Below are positions 57,029-64,000 of a stretch of DNA of 64,000 nt, piece after piece. Below the pieces are notes generated by a model, which was not told the DNA's origin, made no database searches, and saw only the letters and a list, made by a program, of their open reading frames with translations. The stretch is from Abyssalbus ytuae. GTDB lineage: Bacteria; Bacteroidota; Bacteroidia; Flavobacteriales; Flavobacteriaceae. Numbering within the stretch: the stretch's first letter is position 1; each line of letters starts with the position of its first letter. The position numbers and the translations under genes are program-made. The DNA is taken from contig NZ_CP094358.1 in NCBI RefSeq assembly GCF_022807975.1, forward strand, positions 868,001 to 932,000. The letters are read 5' to 3'.

Positions 57029-58039
57029 TTAAAATCCTGACCCCGATGTTTTTCTCTTTCTCCCGGCAGGCTTTCTTTCTGTTGACTTATAACTTTTTTT
57101 CTTTTTTTCTTGTTTATTATTATGTCCTGGTAATGCTGTTTTGGTATTCTTAGTATGATAAAACATCTCAAGACTTACTACTTCCTGAGTAGGTGTATTT
57201 ACCCCTTCTGATTTCTCTTTTCTAACTCTTTTCCTTACTTTTTTCCTTCTTCTTTTTCTCTCTTCTCCGGAAAGATGAAGCTGGTTATCTGAAAAAGAGG
57301 ATAATTTTTTTGTATCGCTTTTACTTTTATCTCTTTTAGTGGAGGTGATAGATTCCTCAACTACATTTTGTGTACCAGCCGTTTCCTTGTTTATTTTACT
57401 ATCAAGTTCATCTAGCGGAAAAGGAGTAATTACTGTAGGAGAAGATAACCCTTTATATCTATCTTCTTTTTTCTGATTATTTTTTTTAAAATTATTCTGG
57501 GCCCGGACGGGATTTTTCTTAACCTCATTATACCTTTTGTCCTTTACCCCTTTATTATATTGCTTTCTTATATTCTTCTCATCTTCAGTGAGTTTCAACT
57601 TAGCCTTCACTCTATCTAATGATGAAAGTTTCCCAATACTTTTATCAAAAATTCTGATTTGAATTTGCTCCAATTCAGCACCTTCTCCAATATTCAAAAT
57701 TTTAAGTGTATCTTGAAATTTTTTTGCTTCATTATTTGTACTCCCTTCTAAAAGATTAAAAGCTTCTTCCATACTAGTTTTTTTAGGAGTACGTTTAAAA
57801 AAGTTAAGCATTTTTAGTTTCTTATTTTTTTCACGTTCTTTACTTTTCTCACGTTCTTTACTTTTTTCACGTTCTTTATTTGCTATATCAAATAATTCAG
57901 TTGTTCGTTTAAGGTCAGCACGTATCTCATTTACAACTCTATCTTTGACTTCATTAAGAGTCTTAATTTCTCTATCAAGCTCCTCATCATTTTTACTTTG
58001 AAGACTCTCGATATACTCGTTCTTTTCGTTATCATTCAT
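57029..58039 (-). CDS. Coiled-coil protein with basic C-terminal tail (candidate T4SS substrate)
   Basis: The 336-residue, very hydrophilic protein has no signal peptide. It has an N-terminal coiled coil and an 18-bp tandem repeat encoding KEREKS units (~57830-57885). A segment ~95-160 contains a compact helical part (FNLLEGSTNNEAKKFQDTL). The long C-terminal region is basic and disordered, ending RKPAGRKRKTSGSGF. Paired AATAAGTG boxes lie upstream at 58169-58196. No known domain. The tail and promoter match the other candidate substrates. Confidence 0.7.
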   Translation of the reverse strand: MNDNEKNEYIESLQSKNDEELDREIKTLNEVKDRVVNEIRADLKRTTELFDIANKEREKSKEREKSKEREKNKKLKMLNFFKRTPKKTSMEEAFNLLEGSTNNEAKKFQDTLKILNIGEGAELEQIQIRIFDKSIGKLSSLDRVKAKLKLTEDEKNIRKQYNKGVKDKRYNEVKKNPVRAQNNFKKNNQKKEDRYKGLSSPTVITPFPLDELDSKINKETAGTQNVVEESITSTKRDKSKSDTKKLSSFSDNQLHLSGEERKRRRKKVRKRVRKEKSEGVNTPTQEVVSLEMFYHTKNTKTALPGHNNKQEKKKKSYKSTERKPAGRKRKTSGSGF

Positions 58040-58129
58040 AATAATAGTTTTTTAATTATTTAACGTTAATACACTTAATTAATGACACTATCATCCATAT
58101 TTAATGAATTAAATATCAATTATTTAAAT

Positions 58130-58196
58130 AAAGATATAAATTAAAACCTGTGTTCGGTTATAATAATCAATAAGTGTTACTTTCGGGGAATAAGTG
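58130..58196 (-). promoter_or_regulatory. Paired AATAAGTG box and -7-like element upstream of the 336-aa gene
   Basis: AATAAGTG occurs exactly at 58169-58176 and 58189-58196, 20 bp apart, oriented for the minus strand. A TATCTTTA-type -7 element lies at ~58130-58137, ~31 bp from the proximal box. The proximal box is ~130 bp from the ATG. Confidence 0.6.
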
Positions 58197-58235
58197 GATA
58201 GAGAAACCCGGTAAAGAAAATATTGCGATATATAT

Positions 58236-58982
58236 TTACATATCTAAAAACCTGTAAAAGGCATCGGCTTTCCTTTTGGAAATAGGCAGGTATTTTTTAT
58301 CTAGCACTTCCAAATAAGCTCCTCCTTTTTTACATACGTTCAAGGCAAAATCAACATTTACCAGGTAGGAATGATGGATCCTAAAAAAGCTGTTATGGAT
58401 TAATAATTTTTCATAGTGCCCTAAATTTTTACTGGAAACAACAGAATGATTATTAATGGTATGAAATACTGTATACCTTCCGTCGGATTGAAGATATATA
58501 ATGTCTTTAACATTTAATATTTTAACCTCAGTTAAAGATGGTACTGCCACTATTCTCTTTGGTTTTTCAAAAGAGGTTATCCCTGCTTTTTCATTAAGGA
58601 GAATTTTTAATTCTATATTCCGTTTTGCCTTTTCCATGGCATTGTCAATATCTTCTATACATAAGGGTTTCATGATATAATCAATTGCCGAATACCTGAA
58701 TGACTCAAAAGCGTGATCTTTATTTTGTGATACTACAATCAATTCTTCATCGTGTAACCTGGAAGTTATTTCTCCCAGTAAATTAGATATATCATCCTTT
58801 TTAATATCGATATCCACAAAAATTAAGTCATACTCATTCTCTTCAATAAACTTATAGGCATCCTTTACCGAAGGAGCCACGGTAGGCACCATACTATGTT
58901 GATAATTACGGGCTAAAGTACTATTAATAGATTTTAAGTTGAGAGGATCTTTTTCAACAATAATAACATTTAACTCTTTCAT
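58236..58982 (-). CDS. LytTR-family response regulator (orphan)
   Basis: The 248-residue protein has a receiver domain (~1-120) with phospho-acceptor Asp near residue 57 (IFVDIDI), an acidic pair near 10-12 (VEKDP) and Lys near 105 (IMKPL). A LytTR DNA-binding domain covers ~145-246 (DIIYLQSDGRYTVFHT, FFRIHHSYLVNVDFA, LPISKRKADAF). LytTR proteins bind two 9-bp direct repeats about two helical turns apart. No histidine kinase is encoded nearby. It lies between coiled-coil candidate-substrate genes and is the best candidate to bind the paired CACTTATT boxes in the window. Confidence 0.92.
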   Translation of the reverse strand: MKELNVIIVEKDPLNLKSINSTLARNYQHSMVPTVAPSVKDAYKFIEENEYDLIFVDIDIKKDDISNLLGEITSRLHDEELIVVSQNKDHAFESFRYSAIDYIMKPLCIEDIDNAMEKAKRNIELKILLNEKAGITSFEKPKRIVAVPSLTEVKILNVKDIIYLQSDGRYTVFHTINNHSVVSSKNLGHYEKLLIHNSFFRIHHSYLVNVDFALNVCKKGGAYLEVLDKKYLPISKRKADAFYRFLDM

Positions 58983-59493
58983 AATTTATTTTCATTTAAA
59001 AAAATGACGGTAGCTTATCAAGATTTAATTGCTGAAAAATTTAAGCCTTAATGCTGTCTTGTAACAATAATTCAAATGAAAGTATTAATCAAAGAATTAC
59101 AAAAGTTTGCAACAGGAGCAAATTAAAATCAATCAGCCTTACAAAGGTATATGATGACTTCTCATTAAGGCTTGATAATGAAGATTCAAAAGGTAAACAA
59201 ATACTAAATAAAGGTGAACAAAAAGTTACACAAACATAATTTTGCCCACAAATCTATGGAAAATGATAAAATTAATAGTATAAAGACAGGCAAGGCATGA
59301 TGGCTTTTTCAATTTCTTCCTGCAACACTAAATGTTATGATAAACTCCCTTCCTTAGAAAAAAACTTATTGCCATTTTTGTTTTCAATAATAAAATAATA
59401 TGTTCACCATTCACCAATTTTATTGGATATTTTCTTTTTACATATCATATAGTTAGAAAAATAAAAATATCGGAATCACATTCACCCCCTATC
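58983..59493. other. Intergenic region, 511 bases
   Basis: It contains a 62-codon plus-strand ORF (59051-59239) that lacks supporting features. No RNA, repeat or paired box was recognised. Confidence 0.4.
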
Positions 59494-60180
59494 TTACATC
59501 CCCCTTCTGAACGATCTTCTATTTCCTTTTCCTAACCTATCGTTTGCATTACGTTGATTATTCCGTAAGATGATATCCTTAACAGATTTGACAGATTTAT
59601 ATTTGTCATCCAAAACACGTGAATTCTGAACTTTTTCAAAATTACTCAAGTCTATTTTCTTTCCCTGTATTATAACAATATTTTTTCCATCCGGAAAAGA
59701 GATACTTTCATCATCCAACTGCTTCTTTTTAAATTTTTTCTCAAGGAAAACGAATAATTCAATTTCTCTTTCCAACAGTATTTCTTTCGCCTCAATTTCT
59801 TTTTCCACAACAGAAAGCCTACCCTCATTTTTATCTAAATAGTCATTGATACTGTCACTTATTTCATCAATTAACTTAGGGGTTAACTTTCCCTGTGAGT
59901 TTAAACTATCAGAAAAAGAAAAGGCTTTTTCCATGAATTCATTCCGGTCATTATCCAAAATCTCGTATCCCTTTCTTAAAAAATCCAATTCGTCATAACA
60001 CTTTTTAACATATTCTTCCTGAATCTGTATAGCAAGGCCTAATTTTTGTAATCTGTTATCAATAACATTTTGCCCGTTTTCATTTTCAGAACCCATGCTA
60101 TTTGTTATTTCATTTTTTTCCTCCTGTGCAAACTCTTTAAATTTTTTCTCTCTTTCTCTAAAATTTTCTCTAAAATTCAT
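59494..60180 (-). CDS. Coiled-coil protein with Arg-rich C-terminal tail (candidate T4SS substrate)
   Basis: The 228-residue hydrophilic protein has no signal peptide. Coiled coils occupy ~1-30 and ~45-155 (AIQIQEEYVKKCYDELDFL, VVEKEIEAKEILLEREIEL). A small beta-like segment follows (FPDGKNIVIIQGKKIDLS). The end is Arg-rich (RLGKGNRRSFRRGM). An upstream box pair (60242/60263) and a clear TATCTTTG -7 element precede it. No known domain was recognised. Confidence 0.7.
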   Translation of the reverse strand: MNFRENFREREKKFKEFAQEEKNEITNSMGSENENGQNVIDNRLQKLGLAIQIQEEYVKKCYDELDFLRKGYEILDNDRNEFMEKAFSFSDSLNSQGKLTPKLIDEISDSINDYLDKNEGRLSVVEKEIEAKEILLEREIELFVFLEKKFKKKQLDDESISFPDGKNIVIIQGKKIDLSNFEKVQNSRVLDDKYKSVKSVKDIILRNNQRNANDRLGKGNRRSFRRGM

Positions 60181-60201
60181 GATCGACTATTTTTTCTCTA
60201 C

Positions 60202-60270
60202 AAAGATACTTCACAACCACCGGTATTTGGCTCTTAAATGTAATAAGAGTACCGTTTCAGTAAATAAGTG
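60202..60270 (-). promoter_or_regulatory. Paired box and TATCTTTG -7 element upstream of the 228-aa gene
   Basis: AATAAGAG (60242-60249) and AATAAGTG (60263-60270) are 21 bp apart on the minus-strand orientation. TATCTTTG (60202-60209) matches the Bacteroidetes TAnnTTTG -7 consensus ~33 bp from the proximal box. Confidence 0.6.
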
Positions 60271-60536
60271 TTATAAATAGCTAACCAGAGATATATAGCT
60301 GTACCTCCAAAACAACTATATTAAAGACAGAAAAGGTATATTTAAAGGTGTACTCACACTCCTTTAGAAGAAAAGACCAAAGGTATTGATAGTAAGATTG
60401 AAGAAAAATTCCTTATGGCAGATTGCTAAATGCTGGTATTAAGTTTTGATTAATATTGTTACTTCCGTTTTTTGCCCCCCATTCTACCGACACGTTATAA
60501 ATAGCTGCAGATACACAAAAGAACAGTATTAACAGG

Positions 60537-60570
60537 AATTAAGGCGGATATTAAAAAATCCGCCTTAATT
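60537..60570 (-). terminator. Hairpin downstream of murF
   Basis: AATTAAGGCGGAT pairs with ATCCGCCTTAATT, a 13-bp perfect stem with an 8-base loop. It lies ~50 bp past the murF stop and lacks a clear T run. The rest of 60271-60617 holds no gene. Confidence 0.65.
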
Positions 60571-60617
60571 GTGGCTTAGTTTTAACAAAAAAAACGACTA
60601 TTTATTTAATAGCTTTT

Positions 60618-62030
60618 TTAATGGATTACCTCTTTATGATATTTTTTATCTTTTCCCTGTACACCAAATTTGTTTTCCAAGGCATTTACAACAACATCTA
60701 AACTGACACTATTCGATGCCTGTAGCAAGATTATATCATTACTTTCTACATTGTCAACAAGAAAATTAGCTGCTAAAGTTGAATTTCCAAAGTGTTTCCT
60801 GTTTTCAATTTTACTCTCTTTTCCAATATATTCTGCATATTCCCCTACCGTAACCAAAAAATCAATACCTCCTTTTAATTCGGAAATTACTTTTCCAATA
60901 TGAGAATGAGCTTCTTTGCTATGGGATCCCAATTCTAACATTTCTCCAATTACAGCAACTGTTCTTTTTCCTCTCCGTGTTAGTTCGGAAATAGTATAGA
61001 GGGATGCTTTTATTGAGTCTGGTGCAGCATTATAGGTACTGTCTAAGATTAAAGCTCCATTATTAAGAAATGAAACTACCCCTCTCTTTTCCGGCGGGCT
61101 GAAAGTAGATATCTGCTTTATAATATCTTCTTGATCAATTCCCATTTCCATGGCAATTGCAAATGCAATAGCTGAATTGAAAGCGTGATGTTTGCCTACA
61201 CAATTTAACATTGTAATTGGCAACCCATTAATTCGAAAACTCGGGTGTGCTTTTTCACTCAACTGTATATCACTTATTCTAATATCCGCCTCTTTACTCT
61301 CTCCAAAAGATATAACTTTACAATTAGCAAGTTCTTTAAGTAATTCGTAGTAATCATCATCTCTATTTAAAACCACGACCCCGCCGAAATCCATTCCCTG
61401 GAAAATTTCGCCTTTTGCTTTTGCTATATTCTCTCTTGTTTTAAGAATTTCTATATGTGACATACCAATATTGGTGATTGCCGCAAAAGAAGGCCTGGCC
61501 ATTTTAGATAAATAACTAATTTCGTTTAGAGCCCGCATACCAAATTCGACAACGGAGCATTCATGCCCTTTTTCCAGACGTAATAACTCAATGGGCACAC
61601 CAAGTTGATTATTATAGTTTTTTCTGCTTTTGTGTGTTTTGTATTTTACTTCTAAAATATGTGCTATTAGTTCTTTGGTAGTTGTTTTTCCTACACTCCC
61701 CGTTACGGCAACCACGGGGATGTTTAATCTACACCGCCATAAGCGCCCTAAATTACCTAATGCTTCTTCTGTAGAAGGGACTACTATTTGCGGGATCTTA
61801 ACATTACTTACTTCTTTTTCCACCACAGCGGCGACTGCCCCTTTTTGTTCGGCTTCTTTCACATAGTCATGACCGTCTGCCCTTTTACCTTTAAGAGCTA
61901 CAAATAATGTTCCCTCCACAACTTCCTGTGACCTTTGTGTTACATGAAAAATATAATCTGTGGGAGAAATTTGCAGGTTTGACCTGCCTCCTACTGCAAC
62001 TGCAGCTTCAAACAATGGAATTGTAATCAT
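60618..62030 (-). CDS. murF: UDP-N-acetylmuramoyl-tripeptide--D-alanyl-D-alanine ligase (MurF)
   Basis: The 470-residue protein has the three Mur ligase parts. The N-terminal UDP-substrate domain includes GTLFVALKGKRADGHDYV. The central ATPase has the P-loop VTGSVGKTTTKELI near residues 110-120 and the SKMARPSFAAITNIG and NRDDDYYELL blocks. The C-terminal domain includes LDSTYNAAPDSIKASL. MurF adds D-Ala-D-Ala to the UDP-MurNAc-tripeptide in the cytosol. It is monocistronic here and not within a dcw cluster, so it could be either the sole copy or a paralogue. Confidence 0.93.
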   Translation of the reverse strand: MITIPLFEAAVAVGGRSNLQISPTDYIFHVTQRSQEVVEGTLFVALKGKRADGHDYVKEAEQKGAVAAVVEKEVSNVKIPQIVVPSTEEALGNLGRLWRCRLNIPVVAVTGSVGKTTTKELIAHILEVKYKTHKSRKNYNNQLGVPIELLRLEKGHECSVVEFGMRALNEISYLSKMARPSFAAITNIGMSHIEILKTRENIAKAKGEIFQGMDFGGVVVLNRDDDYYELLKELANCKVISFGESKEADIRISDIQLSEKAHPSFRINGLPITMLNCVGKHHAFNSAIAFAIAMEMGIDQEDIIKQISTFSPPEKRGVVSFLNNGALILDSTYNAAPDSIKASLYTISELTRRGKRTVAVIGEMLELGSHSKEAHSHIGKVISELKGGIDFLVTVGEYAEYIGKESKIENRKHFGNSTLAANFLVDNVESNDIILLQASNSVSLDVVVNALENKFGVQGKDKKYHKEVIH

Positions 62031-62410
62031 AATTCATCTTTTTTTGGCTTTCCAGATGTATATTCACTATTTTAAATCTGGTATTTTGTTTAAGAATATG
62101 TTTACATATTTTTGTAACGCACTAATAAATACTGAAATATGTATCTGCCAAAAATAATTTCCCTCTTTATTAATTCAAACTAAAGAGGGTATACAAAAAG
62201 TTACACCTATTTTGTAGAAATCTTACAAATGGTATGAAAATGAGATGAATAATAGAATGATCACTAAGCATTAGCCTATACTACAAGTTATATCACCGAA
62301 ATAAAAAAATCTCATTGTAACATCATGCTGCGGGAGCTATATTAAGACTAAGATAAAATGTGTATGAACAGATTACTAAAAAATTATTTCATTTATAAAT
62401 AAAGATAATT
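62031..62410. other. Intergenic region between alkaline phosphatase and murF
   Basis: This 380-base AT-rich stretch has a hairpin at 62161-62189 (CCCTCTTT..AAAGAGGG), a possible terminator of the upstream alkaline phosphatase gene on the minus strand. No ORF was recognised. Confidence 0.45.
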
Positions 62411-63529
62411 TTACTTTCTCCATTGTGTAACTTTCAATATTTTCTCAAAAATATCATTATTTTCATACACTCCTTTAAATTCTTCAGATCCCGGGCCATA
62501 TGCAAATACAGGGATTAATGTGGCTGAATGCCCCCCTGTGGAAAAAGTCATTCCGATTTCACGGTAATCACTGTACTCACTGCCATCGTCTCTTTTCTTC
62601 TTTTTGGCGGCCAGTGTAAAACCTCCTGTTTCATGATCGGAAGTTACTATAACCAGGGTATTTCCGTCTTCTTTAGCAAAATCAAGGACTTTGCCAACTG
62701 CTTCATCAAAATCTATCATTTCGGATACCAGGTAAGAGGCATTATTTTCATGACCTCCCCAATCTACCTGAGAACCTTCTGACATTATAAAAAATCCGGA
62801 ATTATCTTTACTTAGATATTTAATTCCCAACTCTGTTGCCTGCGACAGAAAACCTCCTCTACCCTCTGAAATTCTGGGCATCTCCTTTTCTGCCAATAAA
62901 AATCCTACCTTTTCTTCAGATTTAATTTCTGAAAAATCGCTAAGAGCTTTGGTATCGATAGTAAAGTTCTTTTCTTTTAATGTAGTTAACAAATTTTGGC
63001 CATCTTTGCGATCATTAAAATATTTAAGTCCCCCTGCTGCAAAAAAATCTACTTCAGACTGAGTGAGGTGTCGGGCTATGTCTTCTTCTAACCCCCTGTT
63101 TAAAACGTGTGCATAAAAACAAGCCGGAGTGGCATGGGTTATTGAACTCGTGGCAATTACTCCAGTTTTAATATTTTTTAGTGAAGCAATCTCTACCATA
63201 TTCTTTACAACGGTTGAGTCAGTAGCTAAACCAATGGCACCATTATAGGTTTTTACCCCGCAAGCAAAGGCTGTTGCGCCGGCGGCAGAATCGGTGACAT
63301 CTTCTTTTGAAGAGGAGGTTTTTATAAGACCTATATTCTCAAACCGGGTATAATTGGGCAGAGATTCCTTGAAGTAAAATGTTGATGAGATTTGTGACAA
63401 GCCCGCTCCATCGCTAATAAGGAGAATTACATTTTTTGGAGTGTCAACTTTTGTATTACCAATATTTGAAGATTTGCAACTAAGTAACACGAAAACGAGA
63501 CAAATAAAAATACTTTTTTTTAATTTCAT
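62411..63529 (-). CDS. Alkaline phosphatase (PhoA-superfamily) lipoprotein
   Basis: The 372-residue protein has a lipoprotein signal (VFVLLSC, Cys near residue 18), then the alkaline phosphatase core. Metal ligands include LISDGAG near residue 40. The nucleophile Ser is near 81 in TDSAAGATA. Later motifs are SQVDWGGHENN and TSDHETGG, with a final His in STGGHSA. It removes phosphate from extracytoplasmic phosphomonoesters. Length is short but complete for this Bacteroidota subgroup. It is monocistronic. A Pho-type promoter was not identified. Confidence 0.93.
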   Translation of the reverse strand: MKLKKSIFICLVFVLLSCKSSNIGNTKVDTPKNVILLISDGAGLSQISSTFYFKESLPNYTRFENIGLIKTSSSKEDVTDSAAGATAFACGVKTYNGAIGLATDSTVVKNMVEIASLKNIKTGVIATSSITHATPACFYAHVLNRGLEEDIARHLTQSEVDFFAAGGLKYFNDRKDGQNLLTTLKEKNFTIDTKALSDFSEIKSEEKVGFLLAEKEMPRISEGRGGFLSQATELGIKYLSKDNSGFFIMSEGSQVDWGGHENNASYLVSEMIDFDEAVGKVLDFAKEDGNTLVIVTSDHETGGFTLAAKKKKRDDGSEYSDYREIGMTFSTGGHSATLIPVFAYGPGSEEFKGVYENNDIFEKILKVTQWRK

Positions 63530-64000
63530 GGGTTTTATATTTTAAAAAATAATCATTTGTTATTTAAATATGAATTTCGTTTGACCTTCTCACCATATTA
63601 TATAGTATTTATAGTCATAGGCACATATTAACATTTCTTTAATTAGGAAAAGAAAAACCGATATATATTGAAAGTTTTCATATCTATATACAACTATCTT
63701 TCTTTAACTTTCCTATGACATGTCAAGCTAAATTAAAGTAAAAGTATATTATTAAAGAAATATTTTTAGTAAATCGTTTTAGTCTTTTAATTAAAAAAAT
63801 ACAATATTAATTTTAATACCTACTGTTTTTCTCCTTTAAAAGACACAAATCAATTTTATTCTTTAGATATCAATAAAAAACATACAAATAATGTCCTTTA
63901 TAGTAATAATAGCGGGCATTCTTAAAAATCTAATAATGATGTTTTGCCCTACAAACTTATTAAATACAAATACAATATTCGTAAAATATAGTTTTATTTT
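63530..64000. other. Gene-free right edge
   Basis: Very AT-rich 471 bases with no ORF above ~40 codons and no recognised RNA. It holds the promoter of the alkaline phosphatase gene. Confidence 0.5.

Noticed and set aside
59051-59239. 62-codon plus-strand ORF
   Set aside because: No domain, poor leader, Asn/Ser/Lys-rich composition typical of AT-rich non-coding sequence. Left out as a gene.

Overview
The window looks like chromosome from a low-GC member of the Bacteroidota, most likely Flavobacteriaceae. The signs are Bacteroidetes-type promoters (TAnnTTTG-like -7 boxes), AT-rich leaders with little Shine-Dalgarno signal, DUF5018/LRR lipoproteins, an HU-like/DUF4469 protein and Bacteroidetes-type tra genes. 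No rRNA or tRNA gene was recognised.

Layout. (1) 1-6.9 kb and 15.4-16.3 kb: hexuronate and amino-sugar catabolism (SDR fructuronate reductase fragment, LacI regulator, mannonate dehydratase, FucP/NagP-type permease, NagB/PIG-L fusion, and a BadF-type GlcNAc kinase further on). (2) 7.3-15.2 kb: an insert between those sugar genes. It holds a dead IS982-family element that clipped the 3' end of an M19-like hydrolase gene, and a tight divergent operon of EndoG-like nuclease, CHAT caspase-like protease with membrane anchor, coiled-coil membrane protein and patatin phospholipase. This resembles a conflict/defence module. (3) 16.4-35.05 kb: about 18 copies of a ~182-bp multi-hairpin intergenic repeat, interrupted by a GIY-YIG gene, an IS3 element and an IS1182 element. 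Embedded in it are two giant paralogous genes (1803 and 1841 codons). The first encodes an OTU cysteine-protease domain with Cys and His retained; both carry extra OTU-like modules that have lost those residues. (4) 35-43.5 kb: an HU-like/DUF4469 protein, a glycine-zipper protein, small coiled-coil proteins with basic tails, an LRR lipoprotein and small ORFs. (5) 44-56.6 kb: a 14-gene operon for a conjugation-type type IV secretion system (T4CP, M23 peptidase, VirB10, VirB4, VirB9, five small exported proteins, VirB6-, VirB3-, VirB2- and VirB8-like proteins, PH-domain protein). (6) 57-60.2 kb: two more basic-tailed coiled-coil proteins and an orphan LytTR response regulator. (7) 60.6-63.5 kb: murF and an alkaline phosphatase lipoprotein.

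Main hypothesis. Regions 3, 5 and 6 appear to form one system. The T4SS operon, both giant genes, the HU-like gene and the coiled-coil genes have paired CACTTATT-like boxes 20-21 bp apart (one gene has an irregular version), in the direction of transcription. In the four plus-strand promoters a -7-like box follows about 30 bp downstream. Two helical turns is the spacing expected of LytTR-regulated promoters, and the only response regulator in the window is a LytTR protein. Six proteins end in Arg/Lys-rich tails, as many VirD4-dependent T4SS substrates do. No relaxase, integrase or partition gene was seen. I infer a LytTR-controlled T4SS that may deliver protein effectors, including an OTU deubiquitinase-like protein, rather than (or as well as) DNA. 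This is inference from sequence pattern and needs testing.
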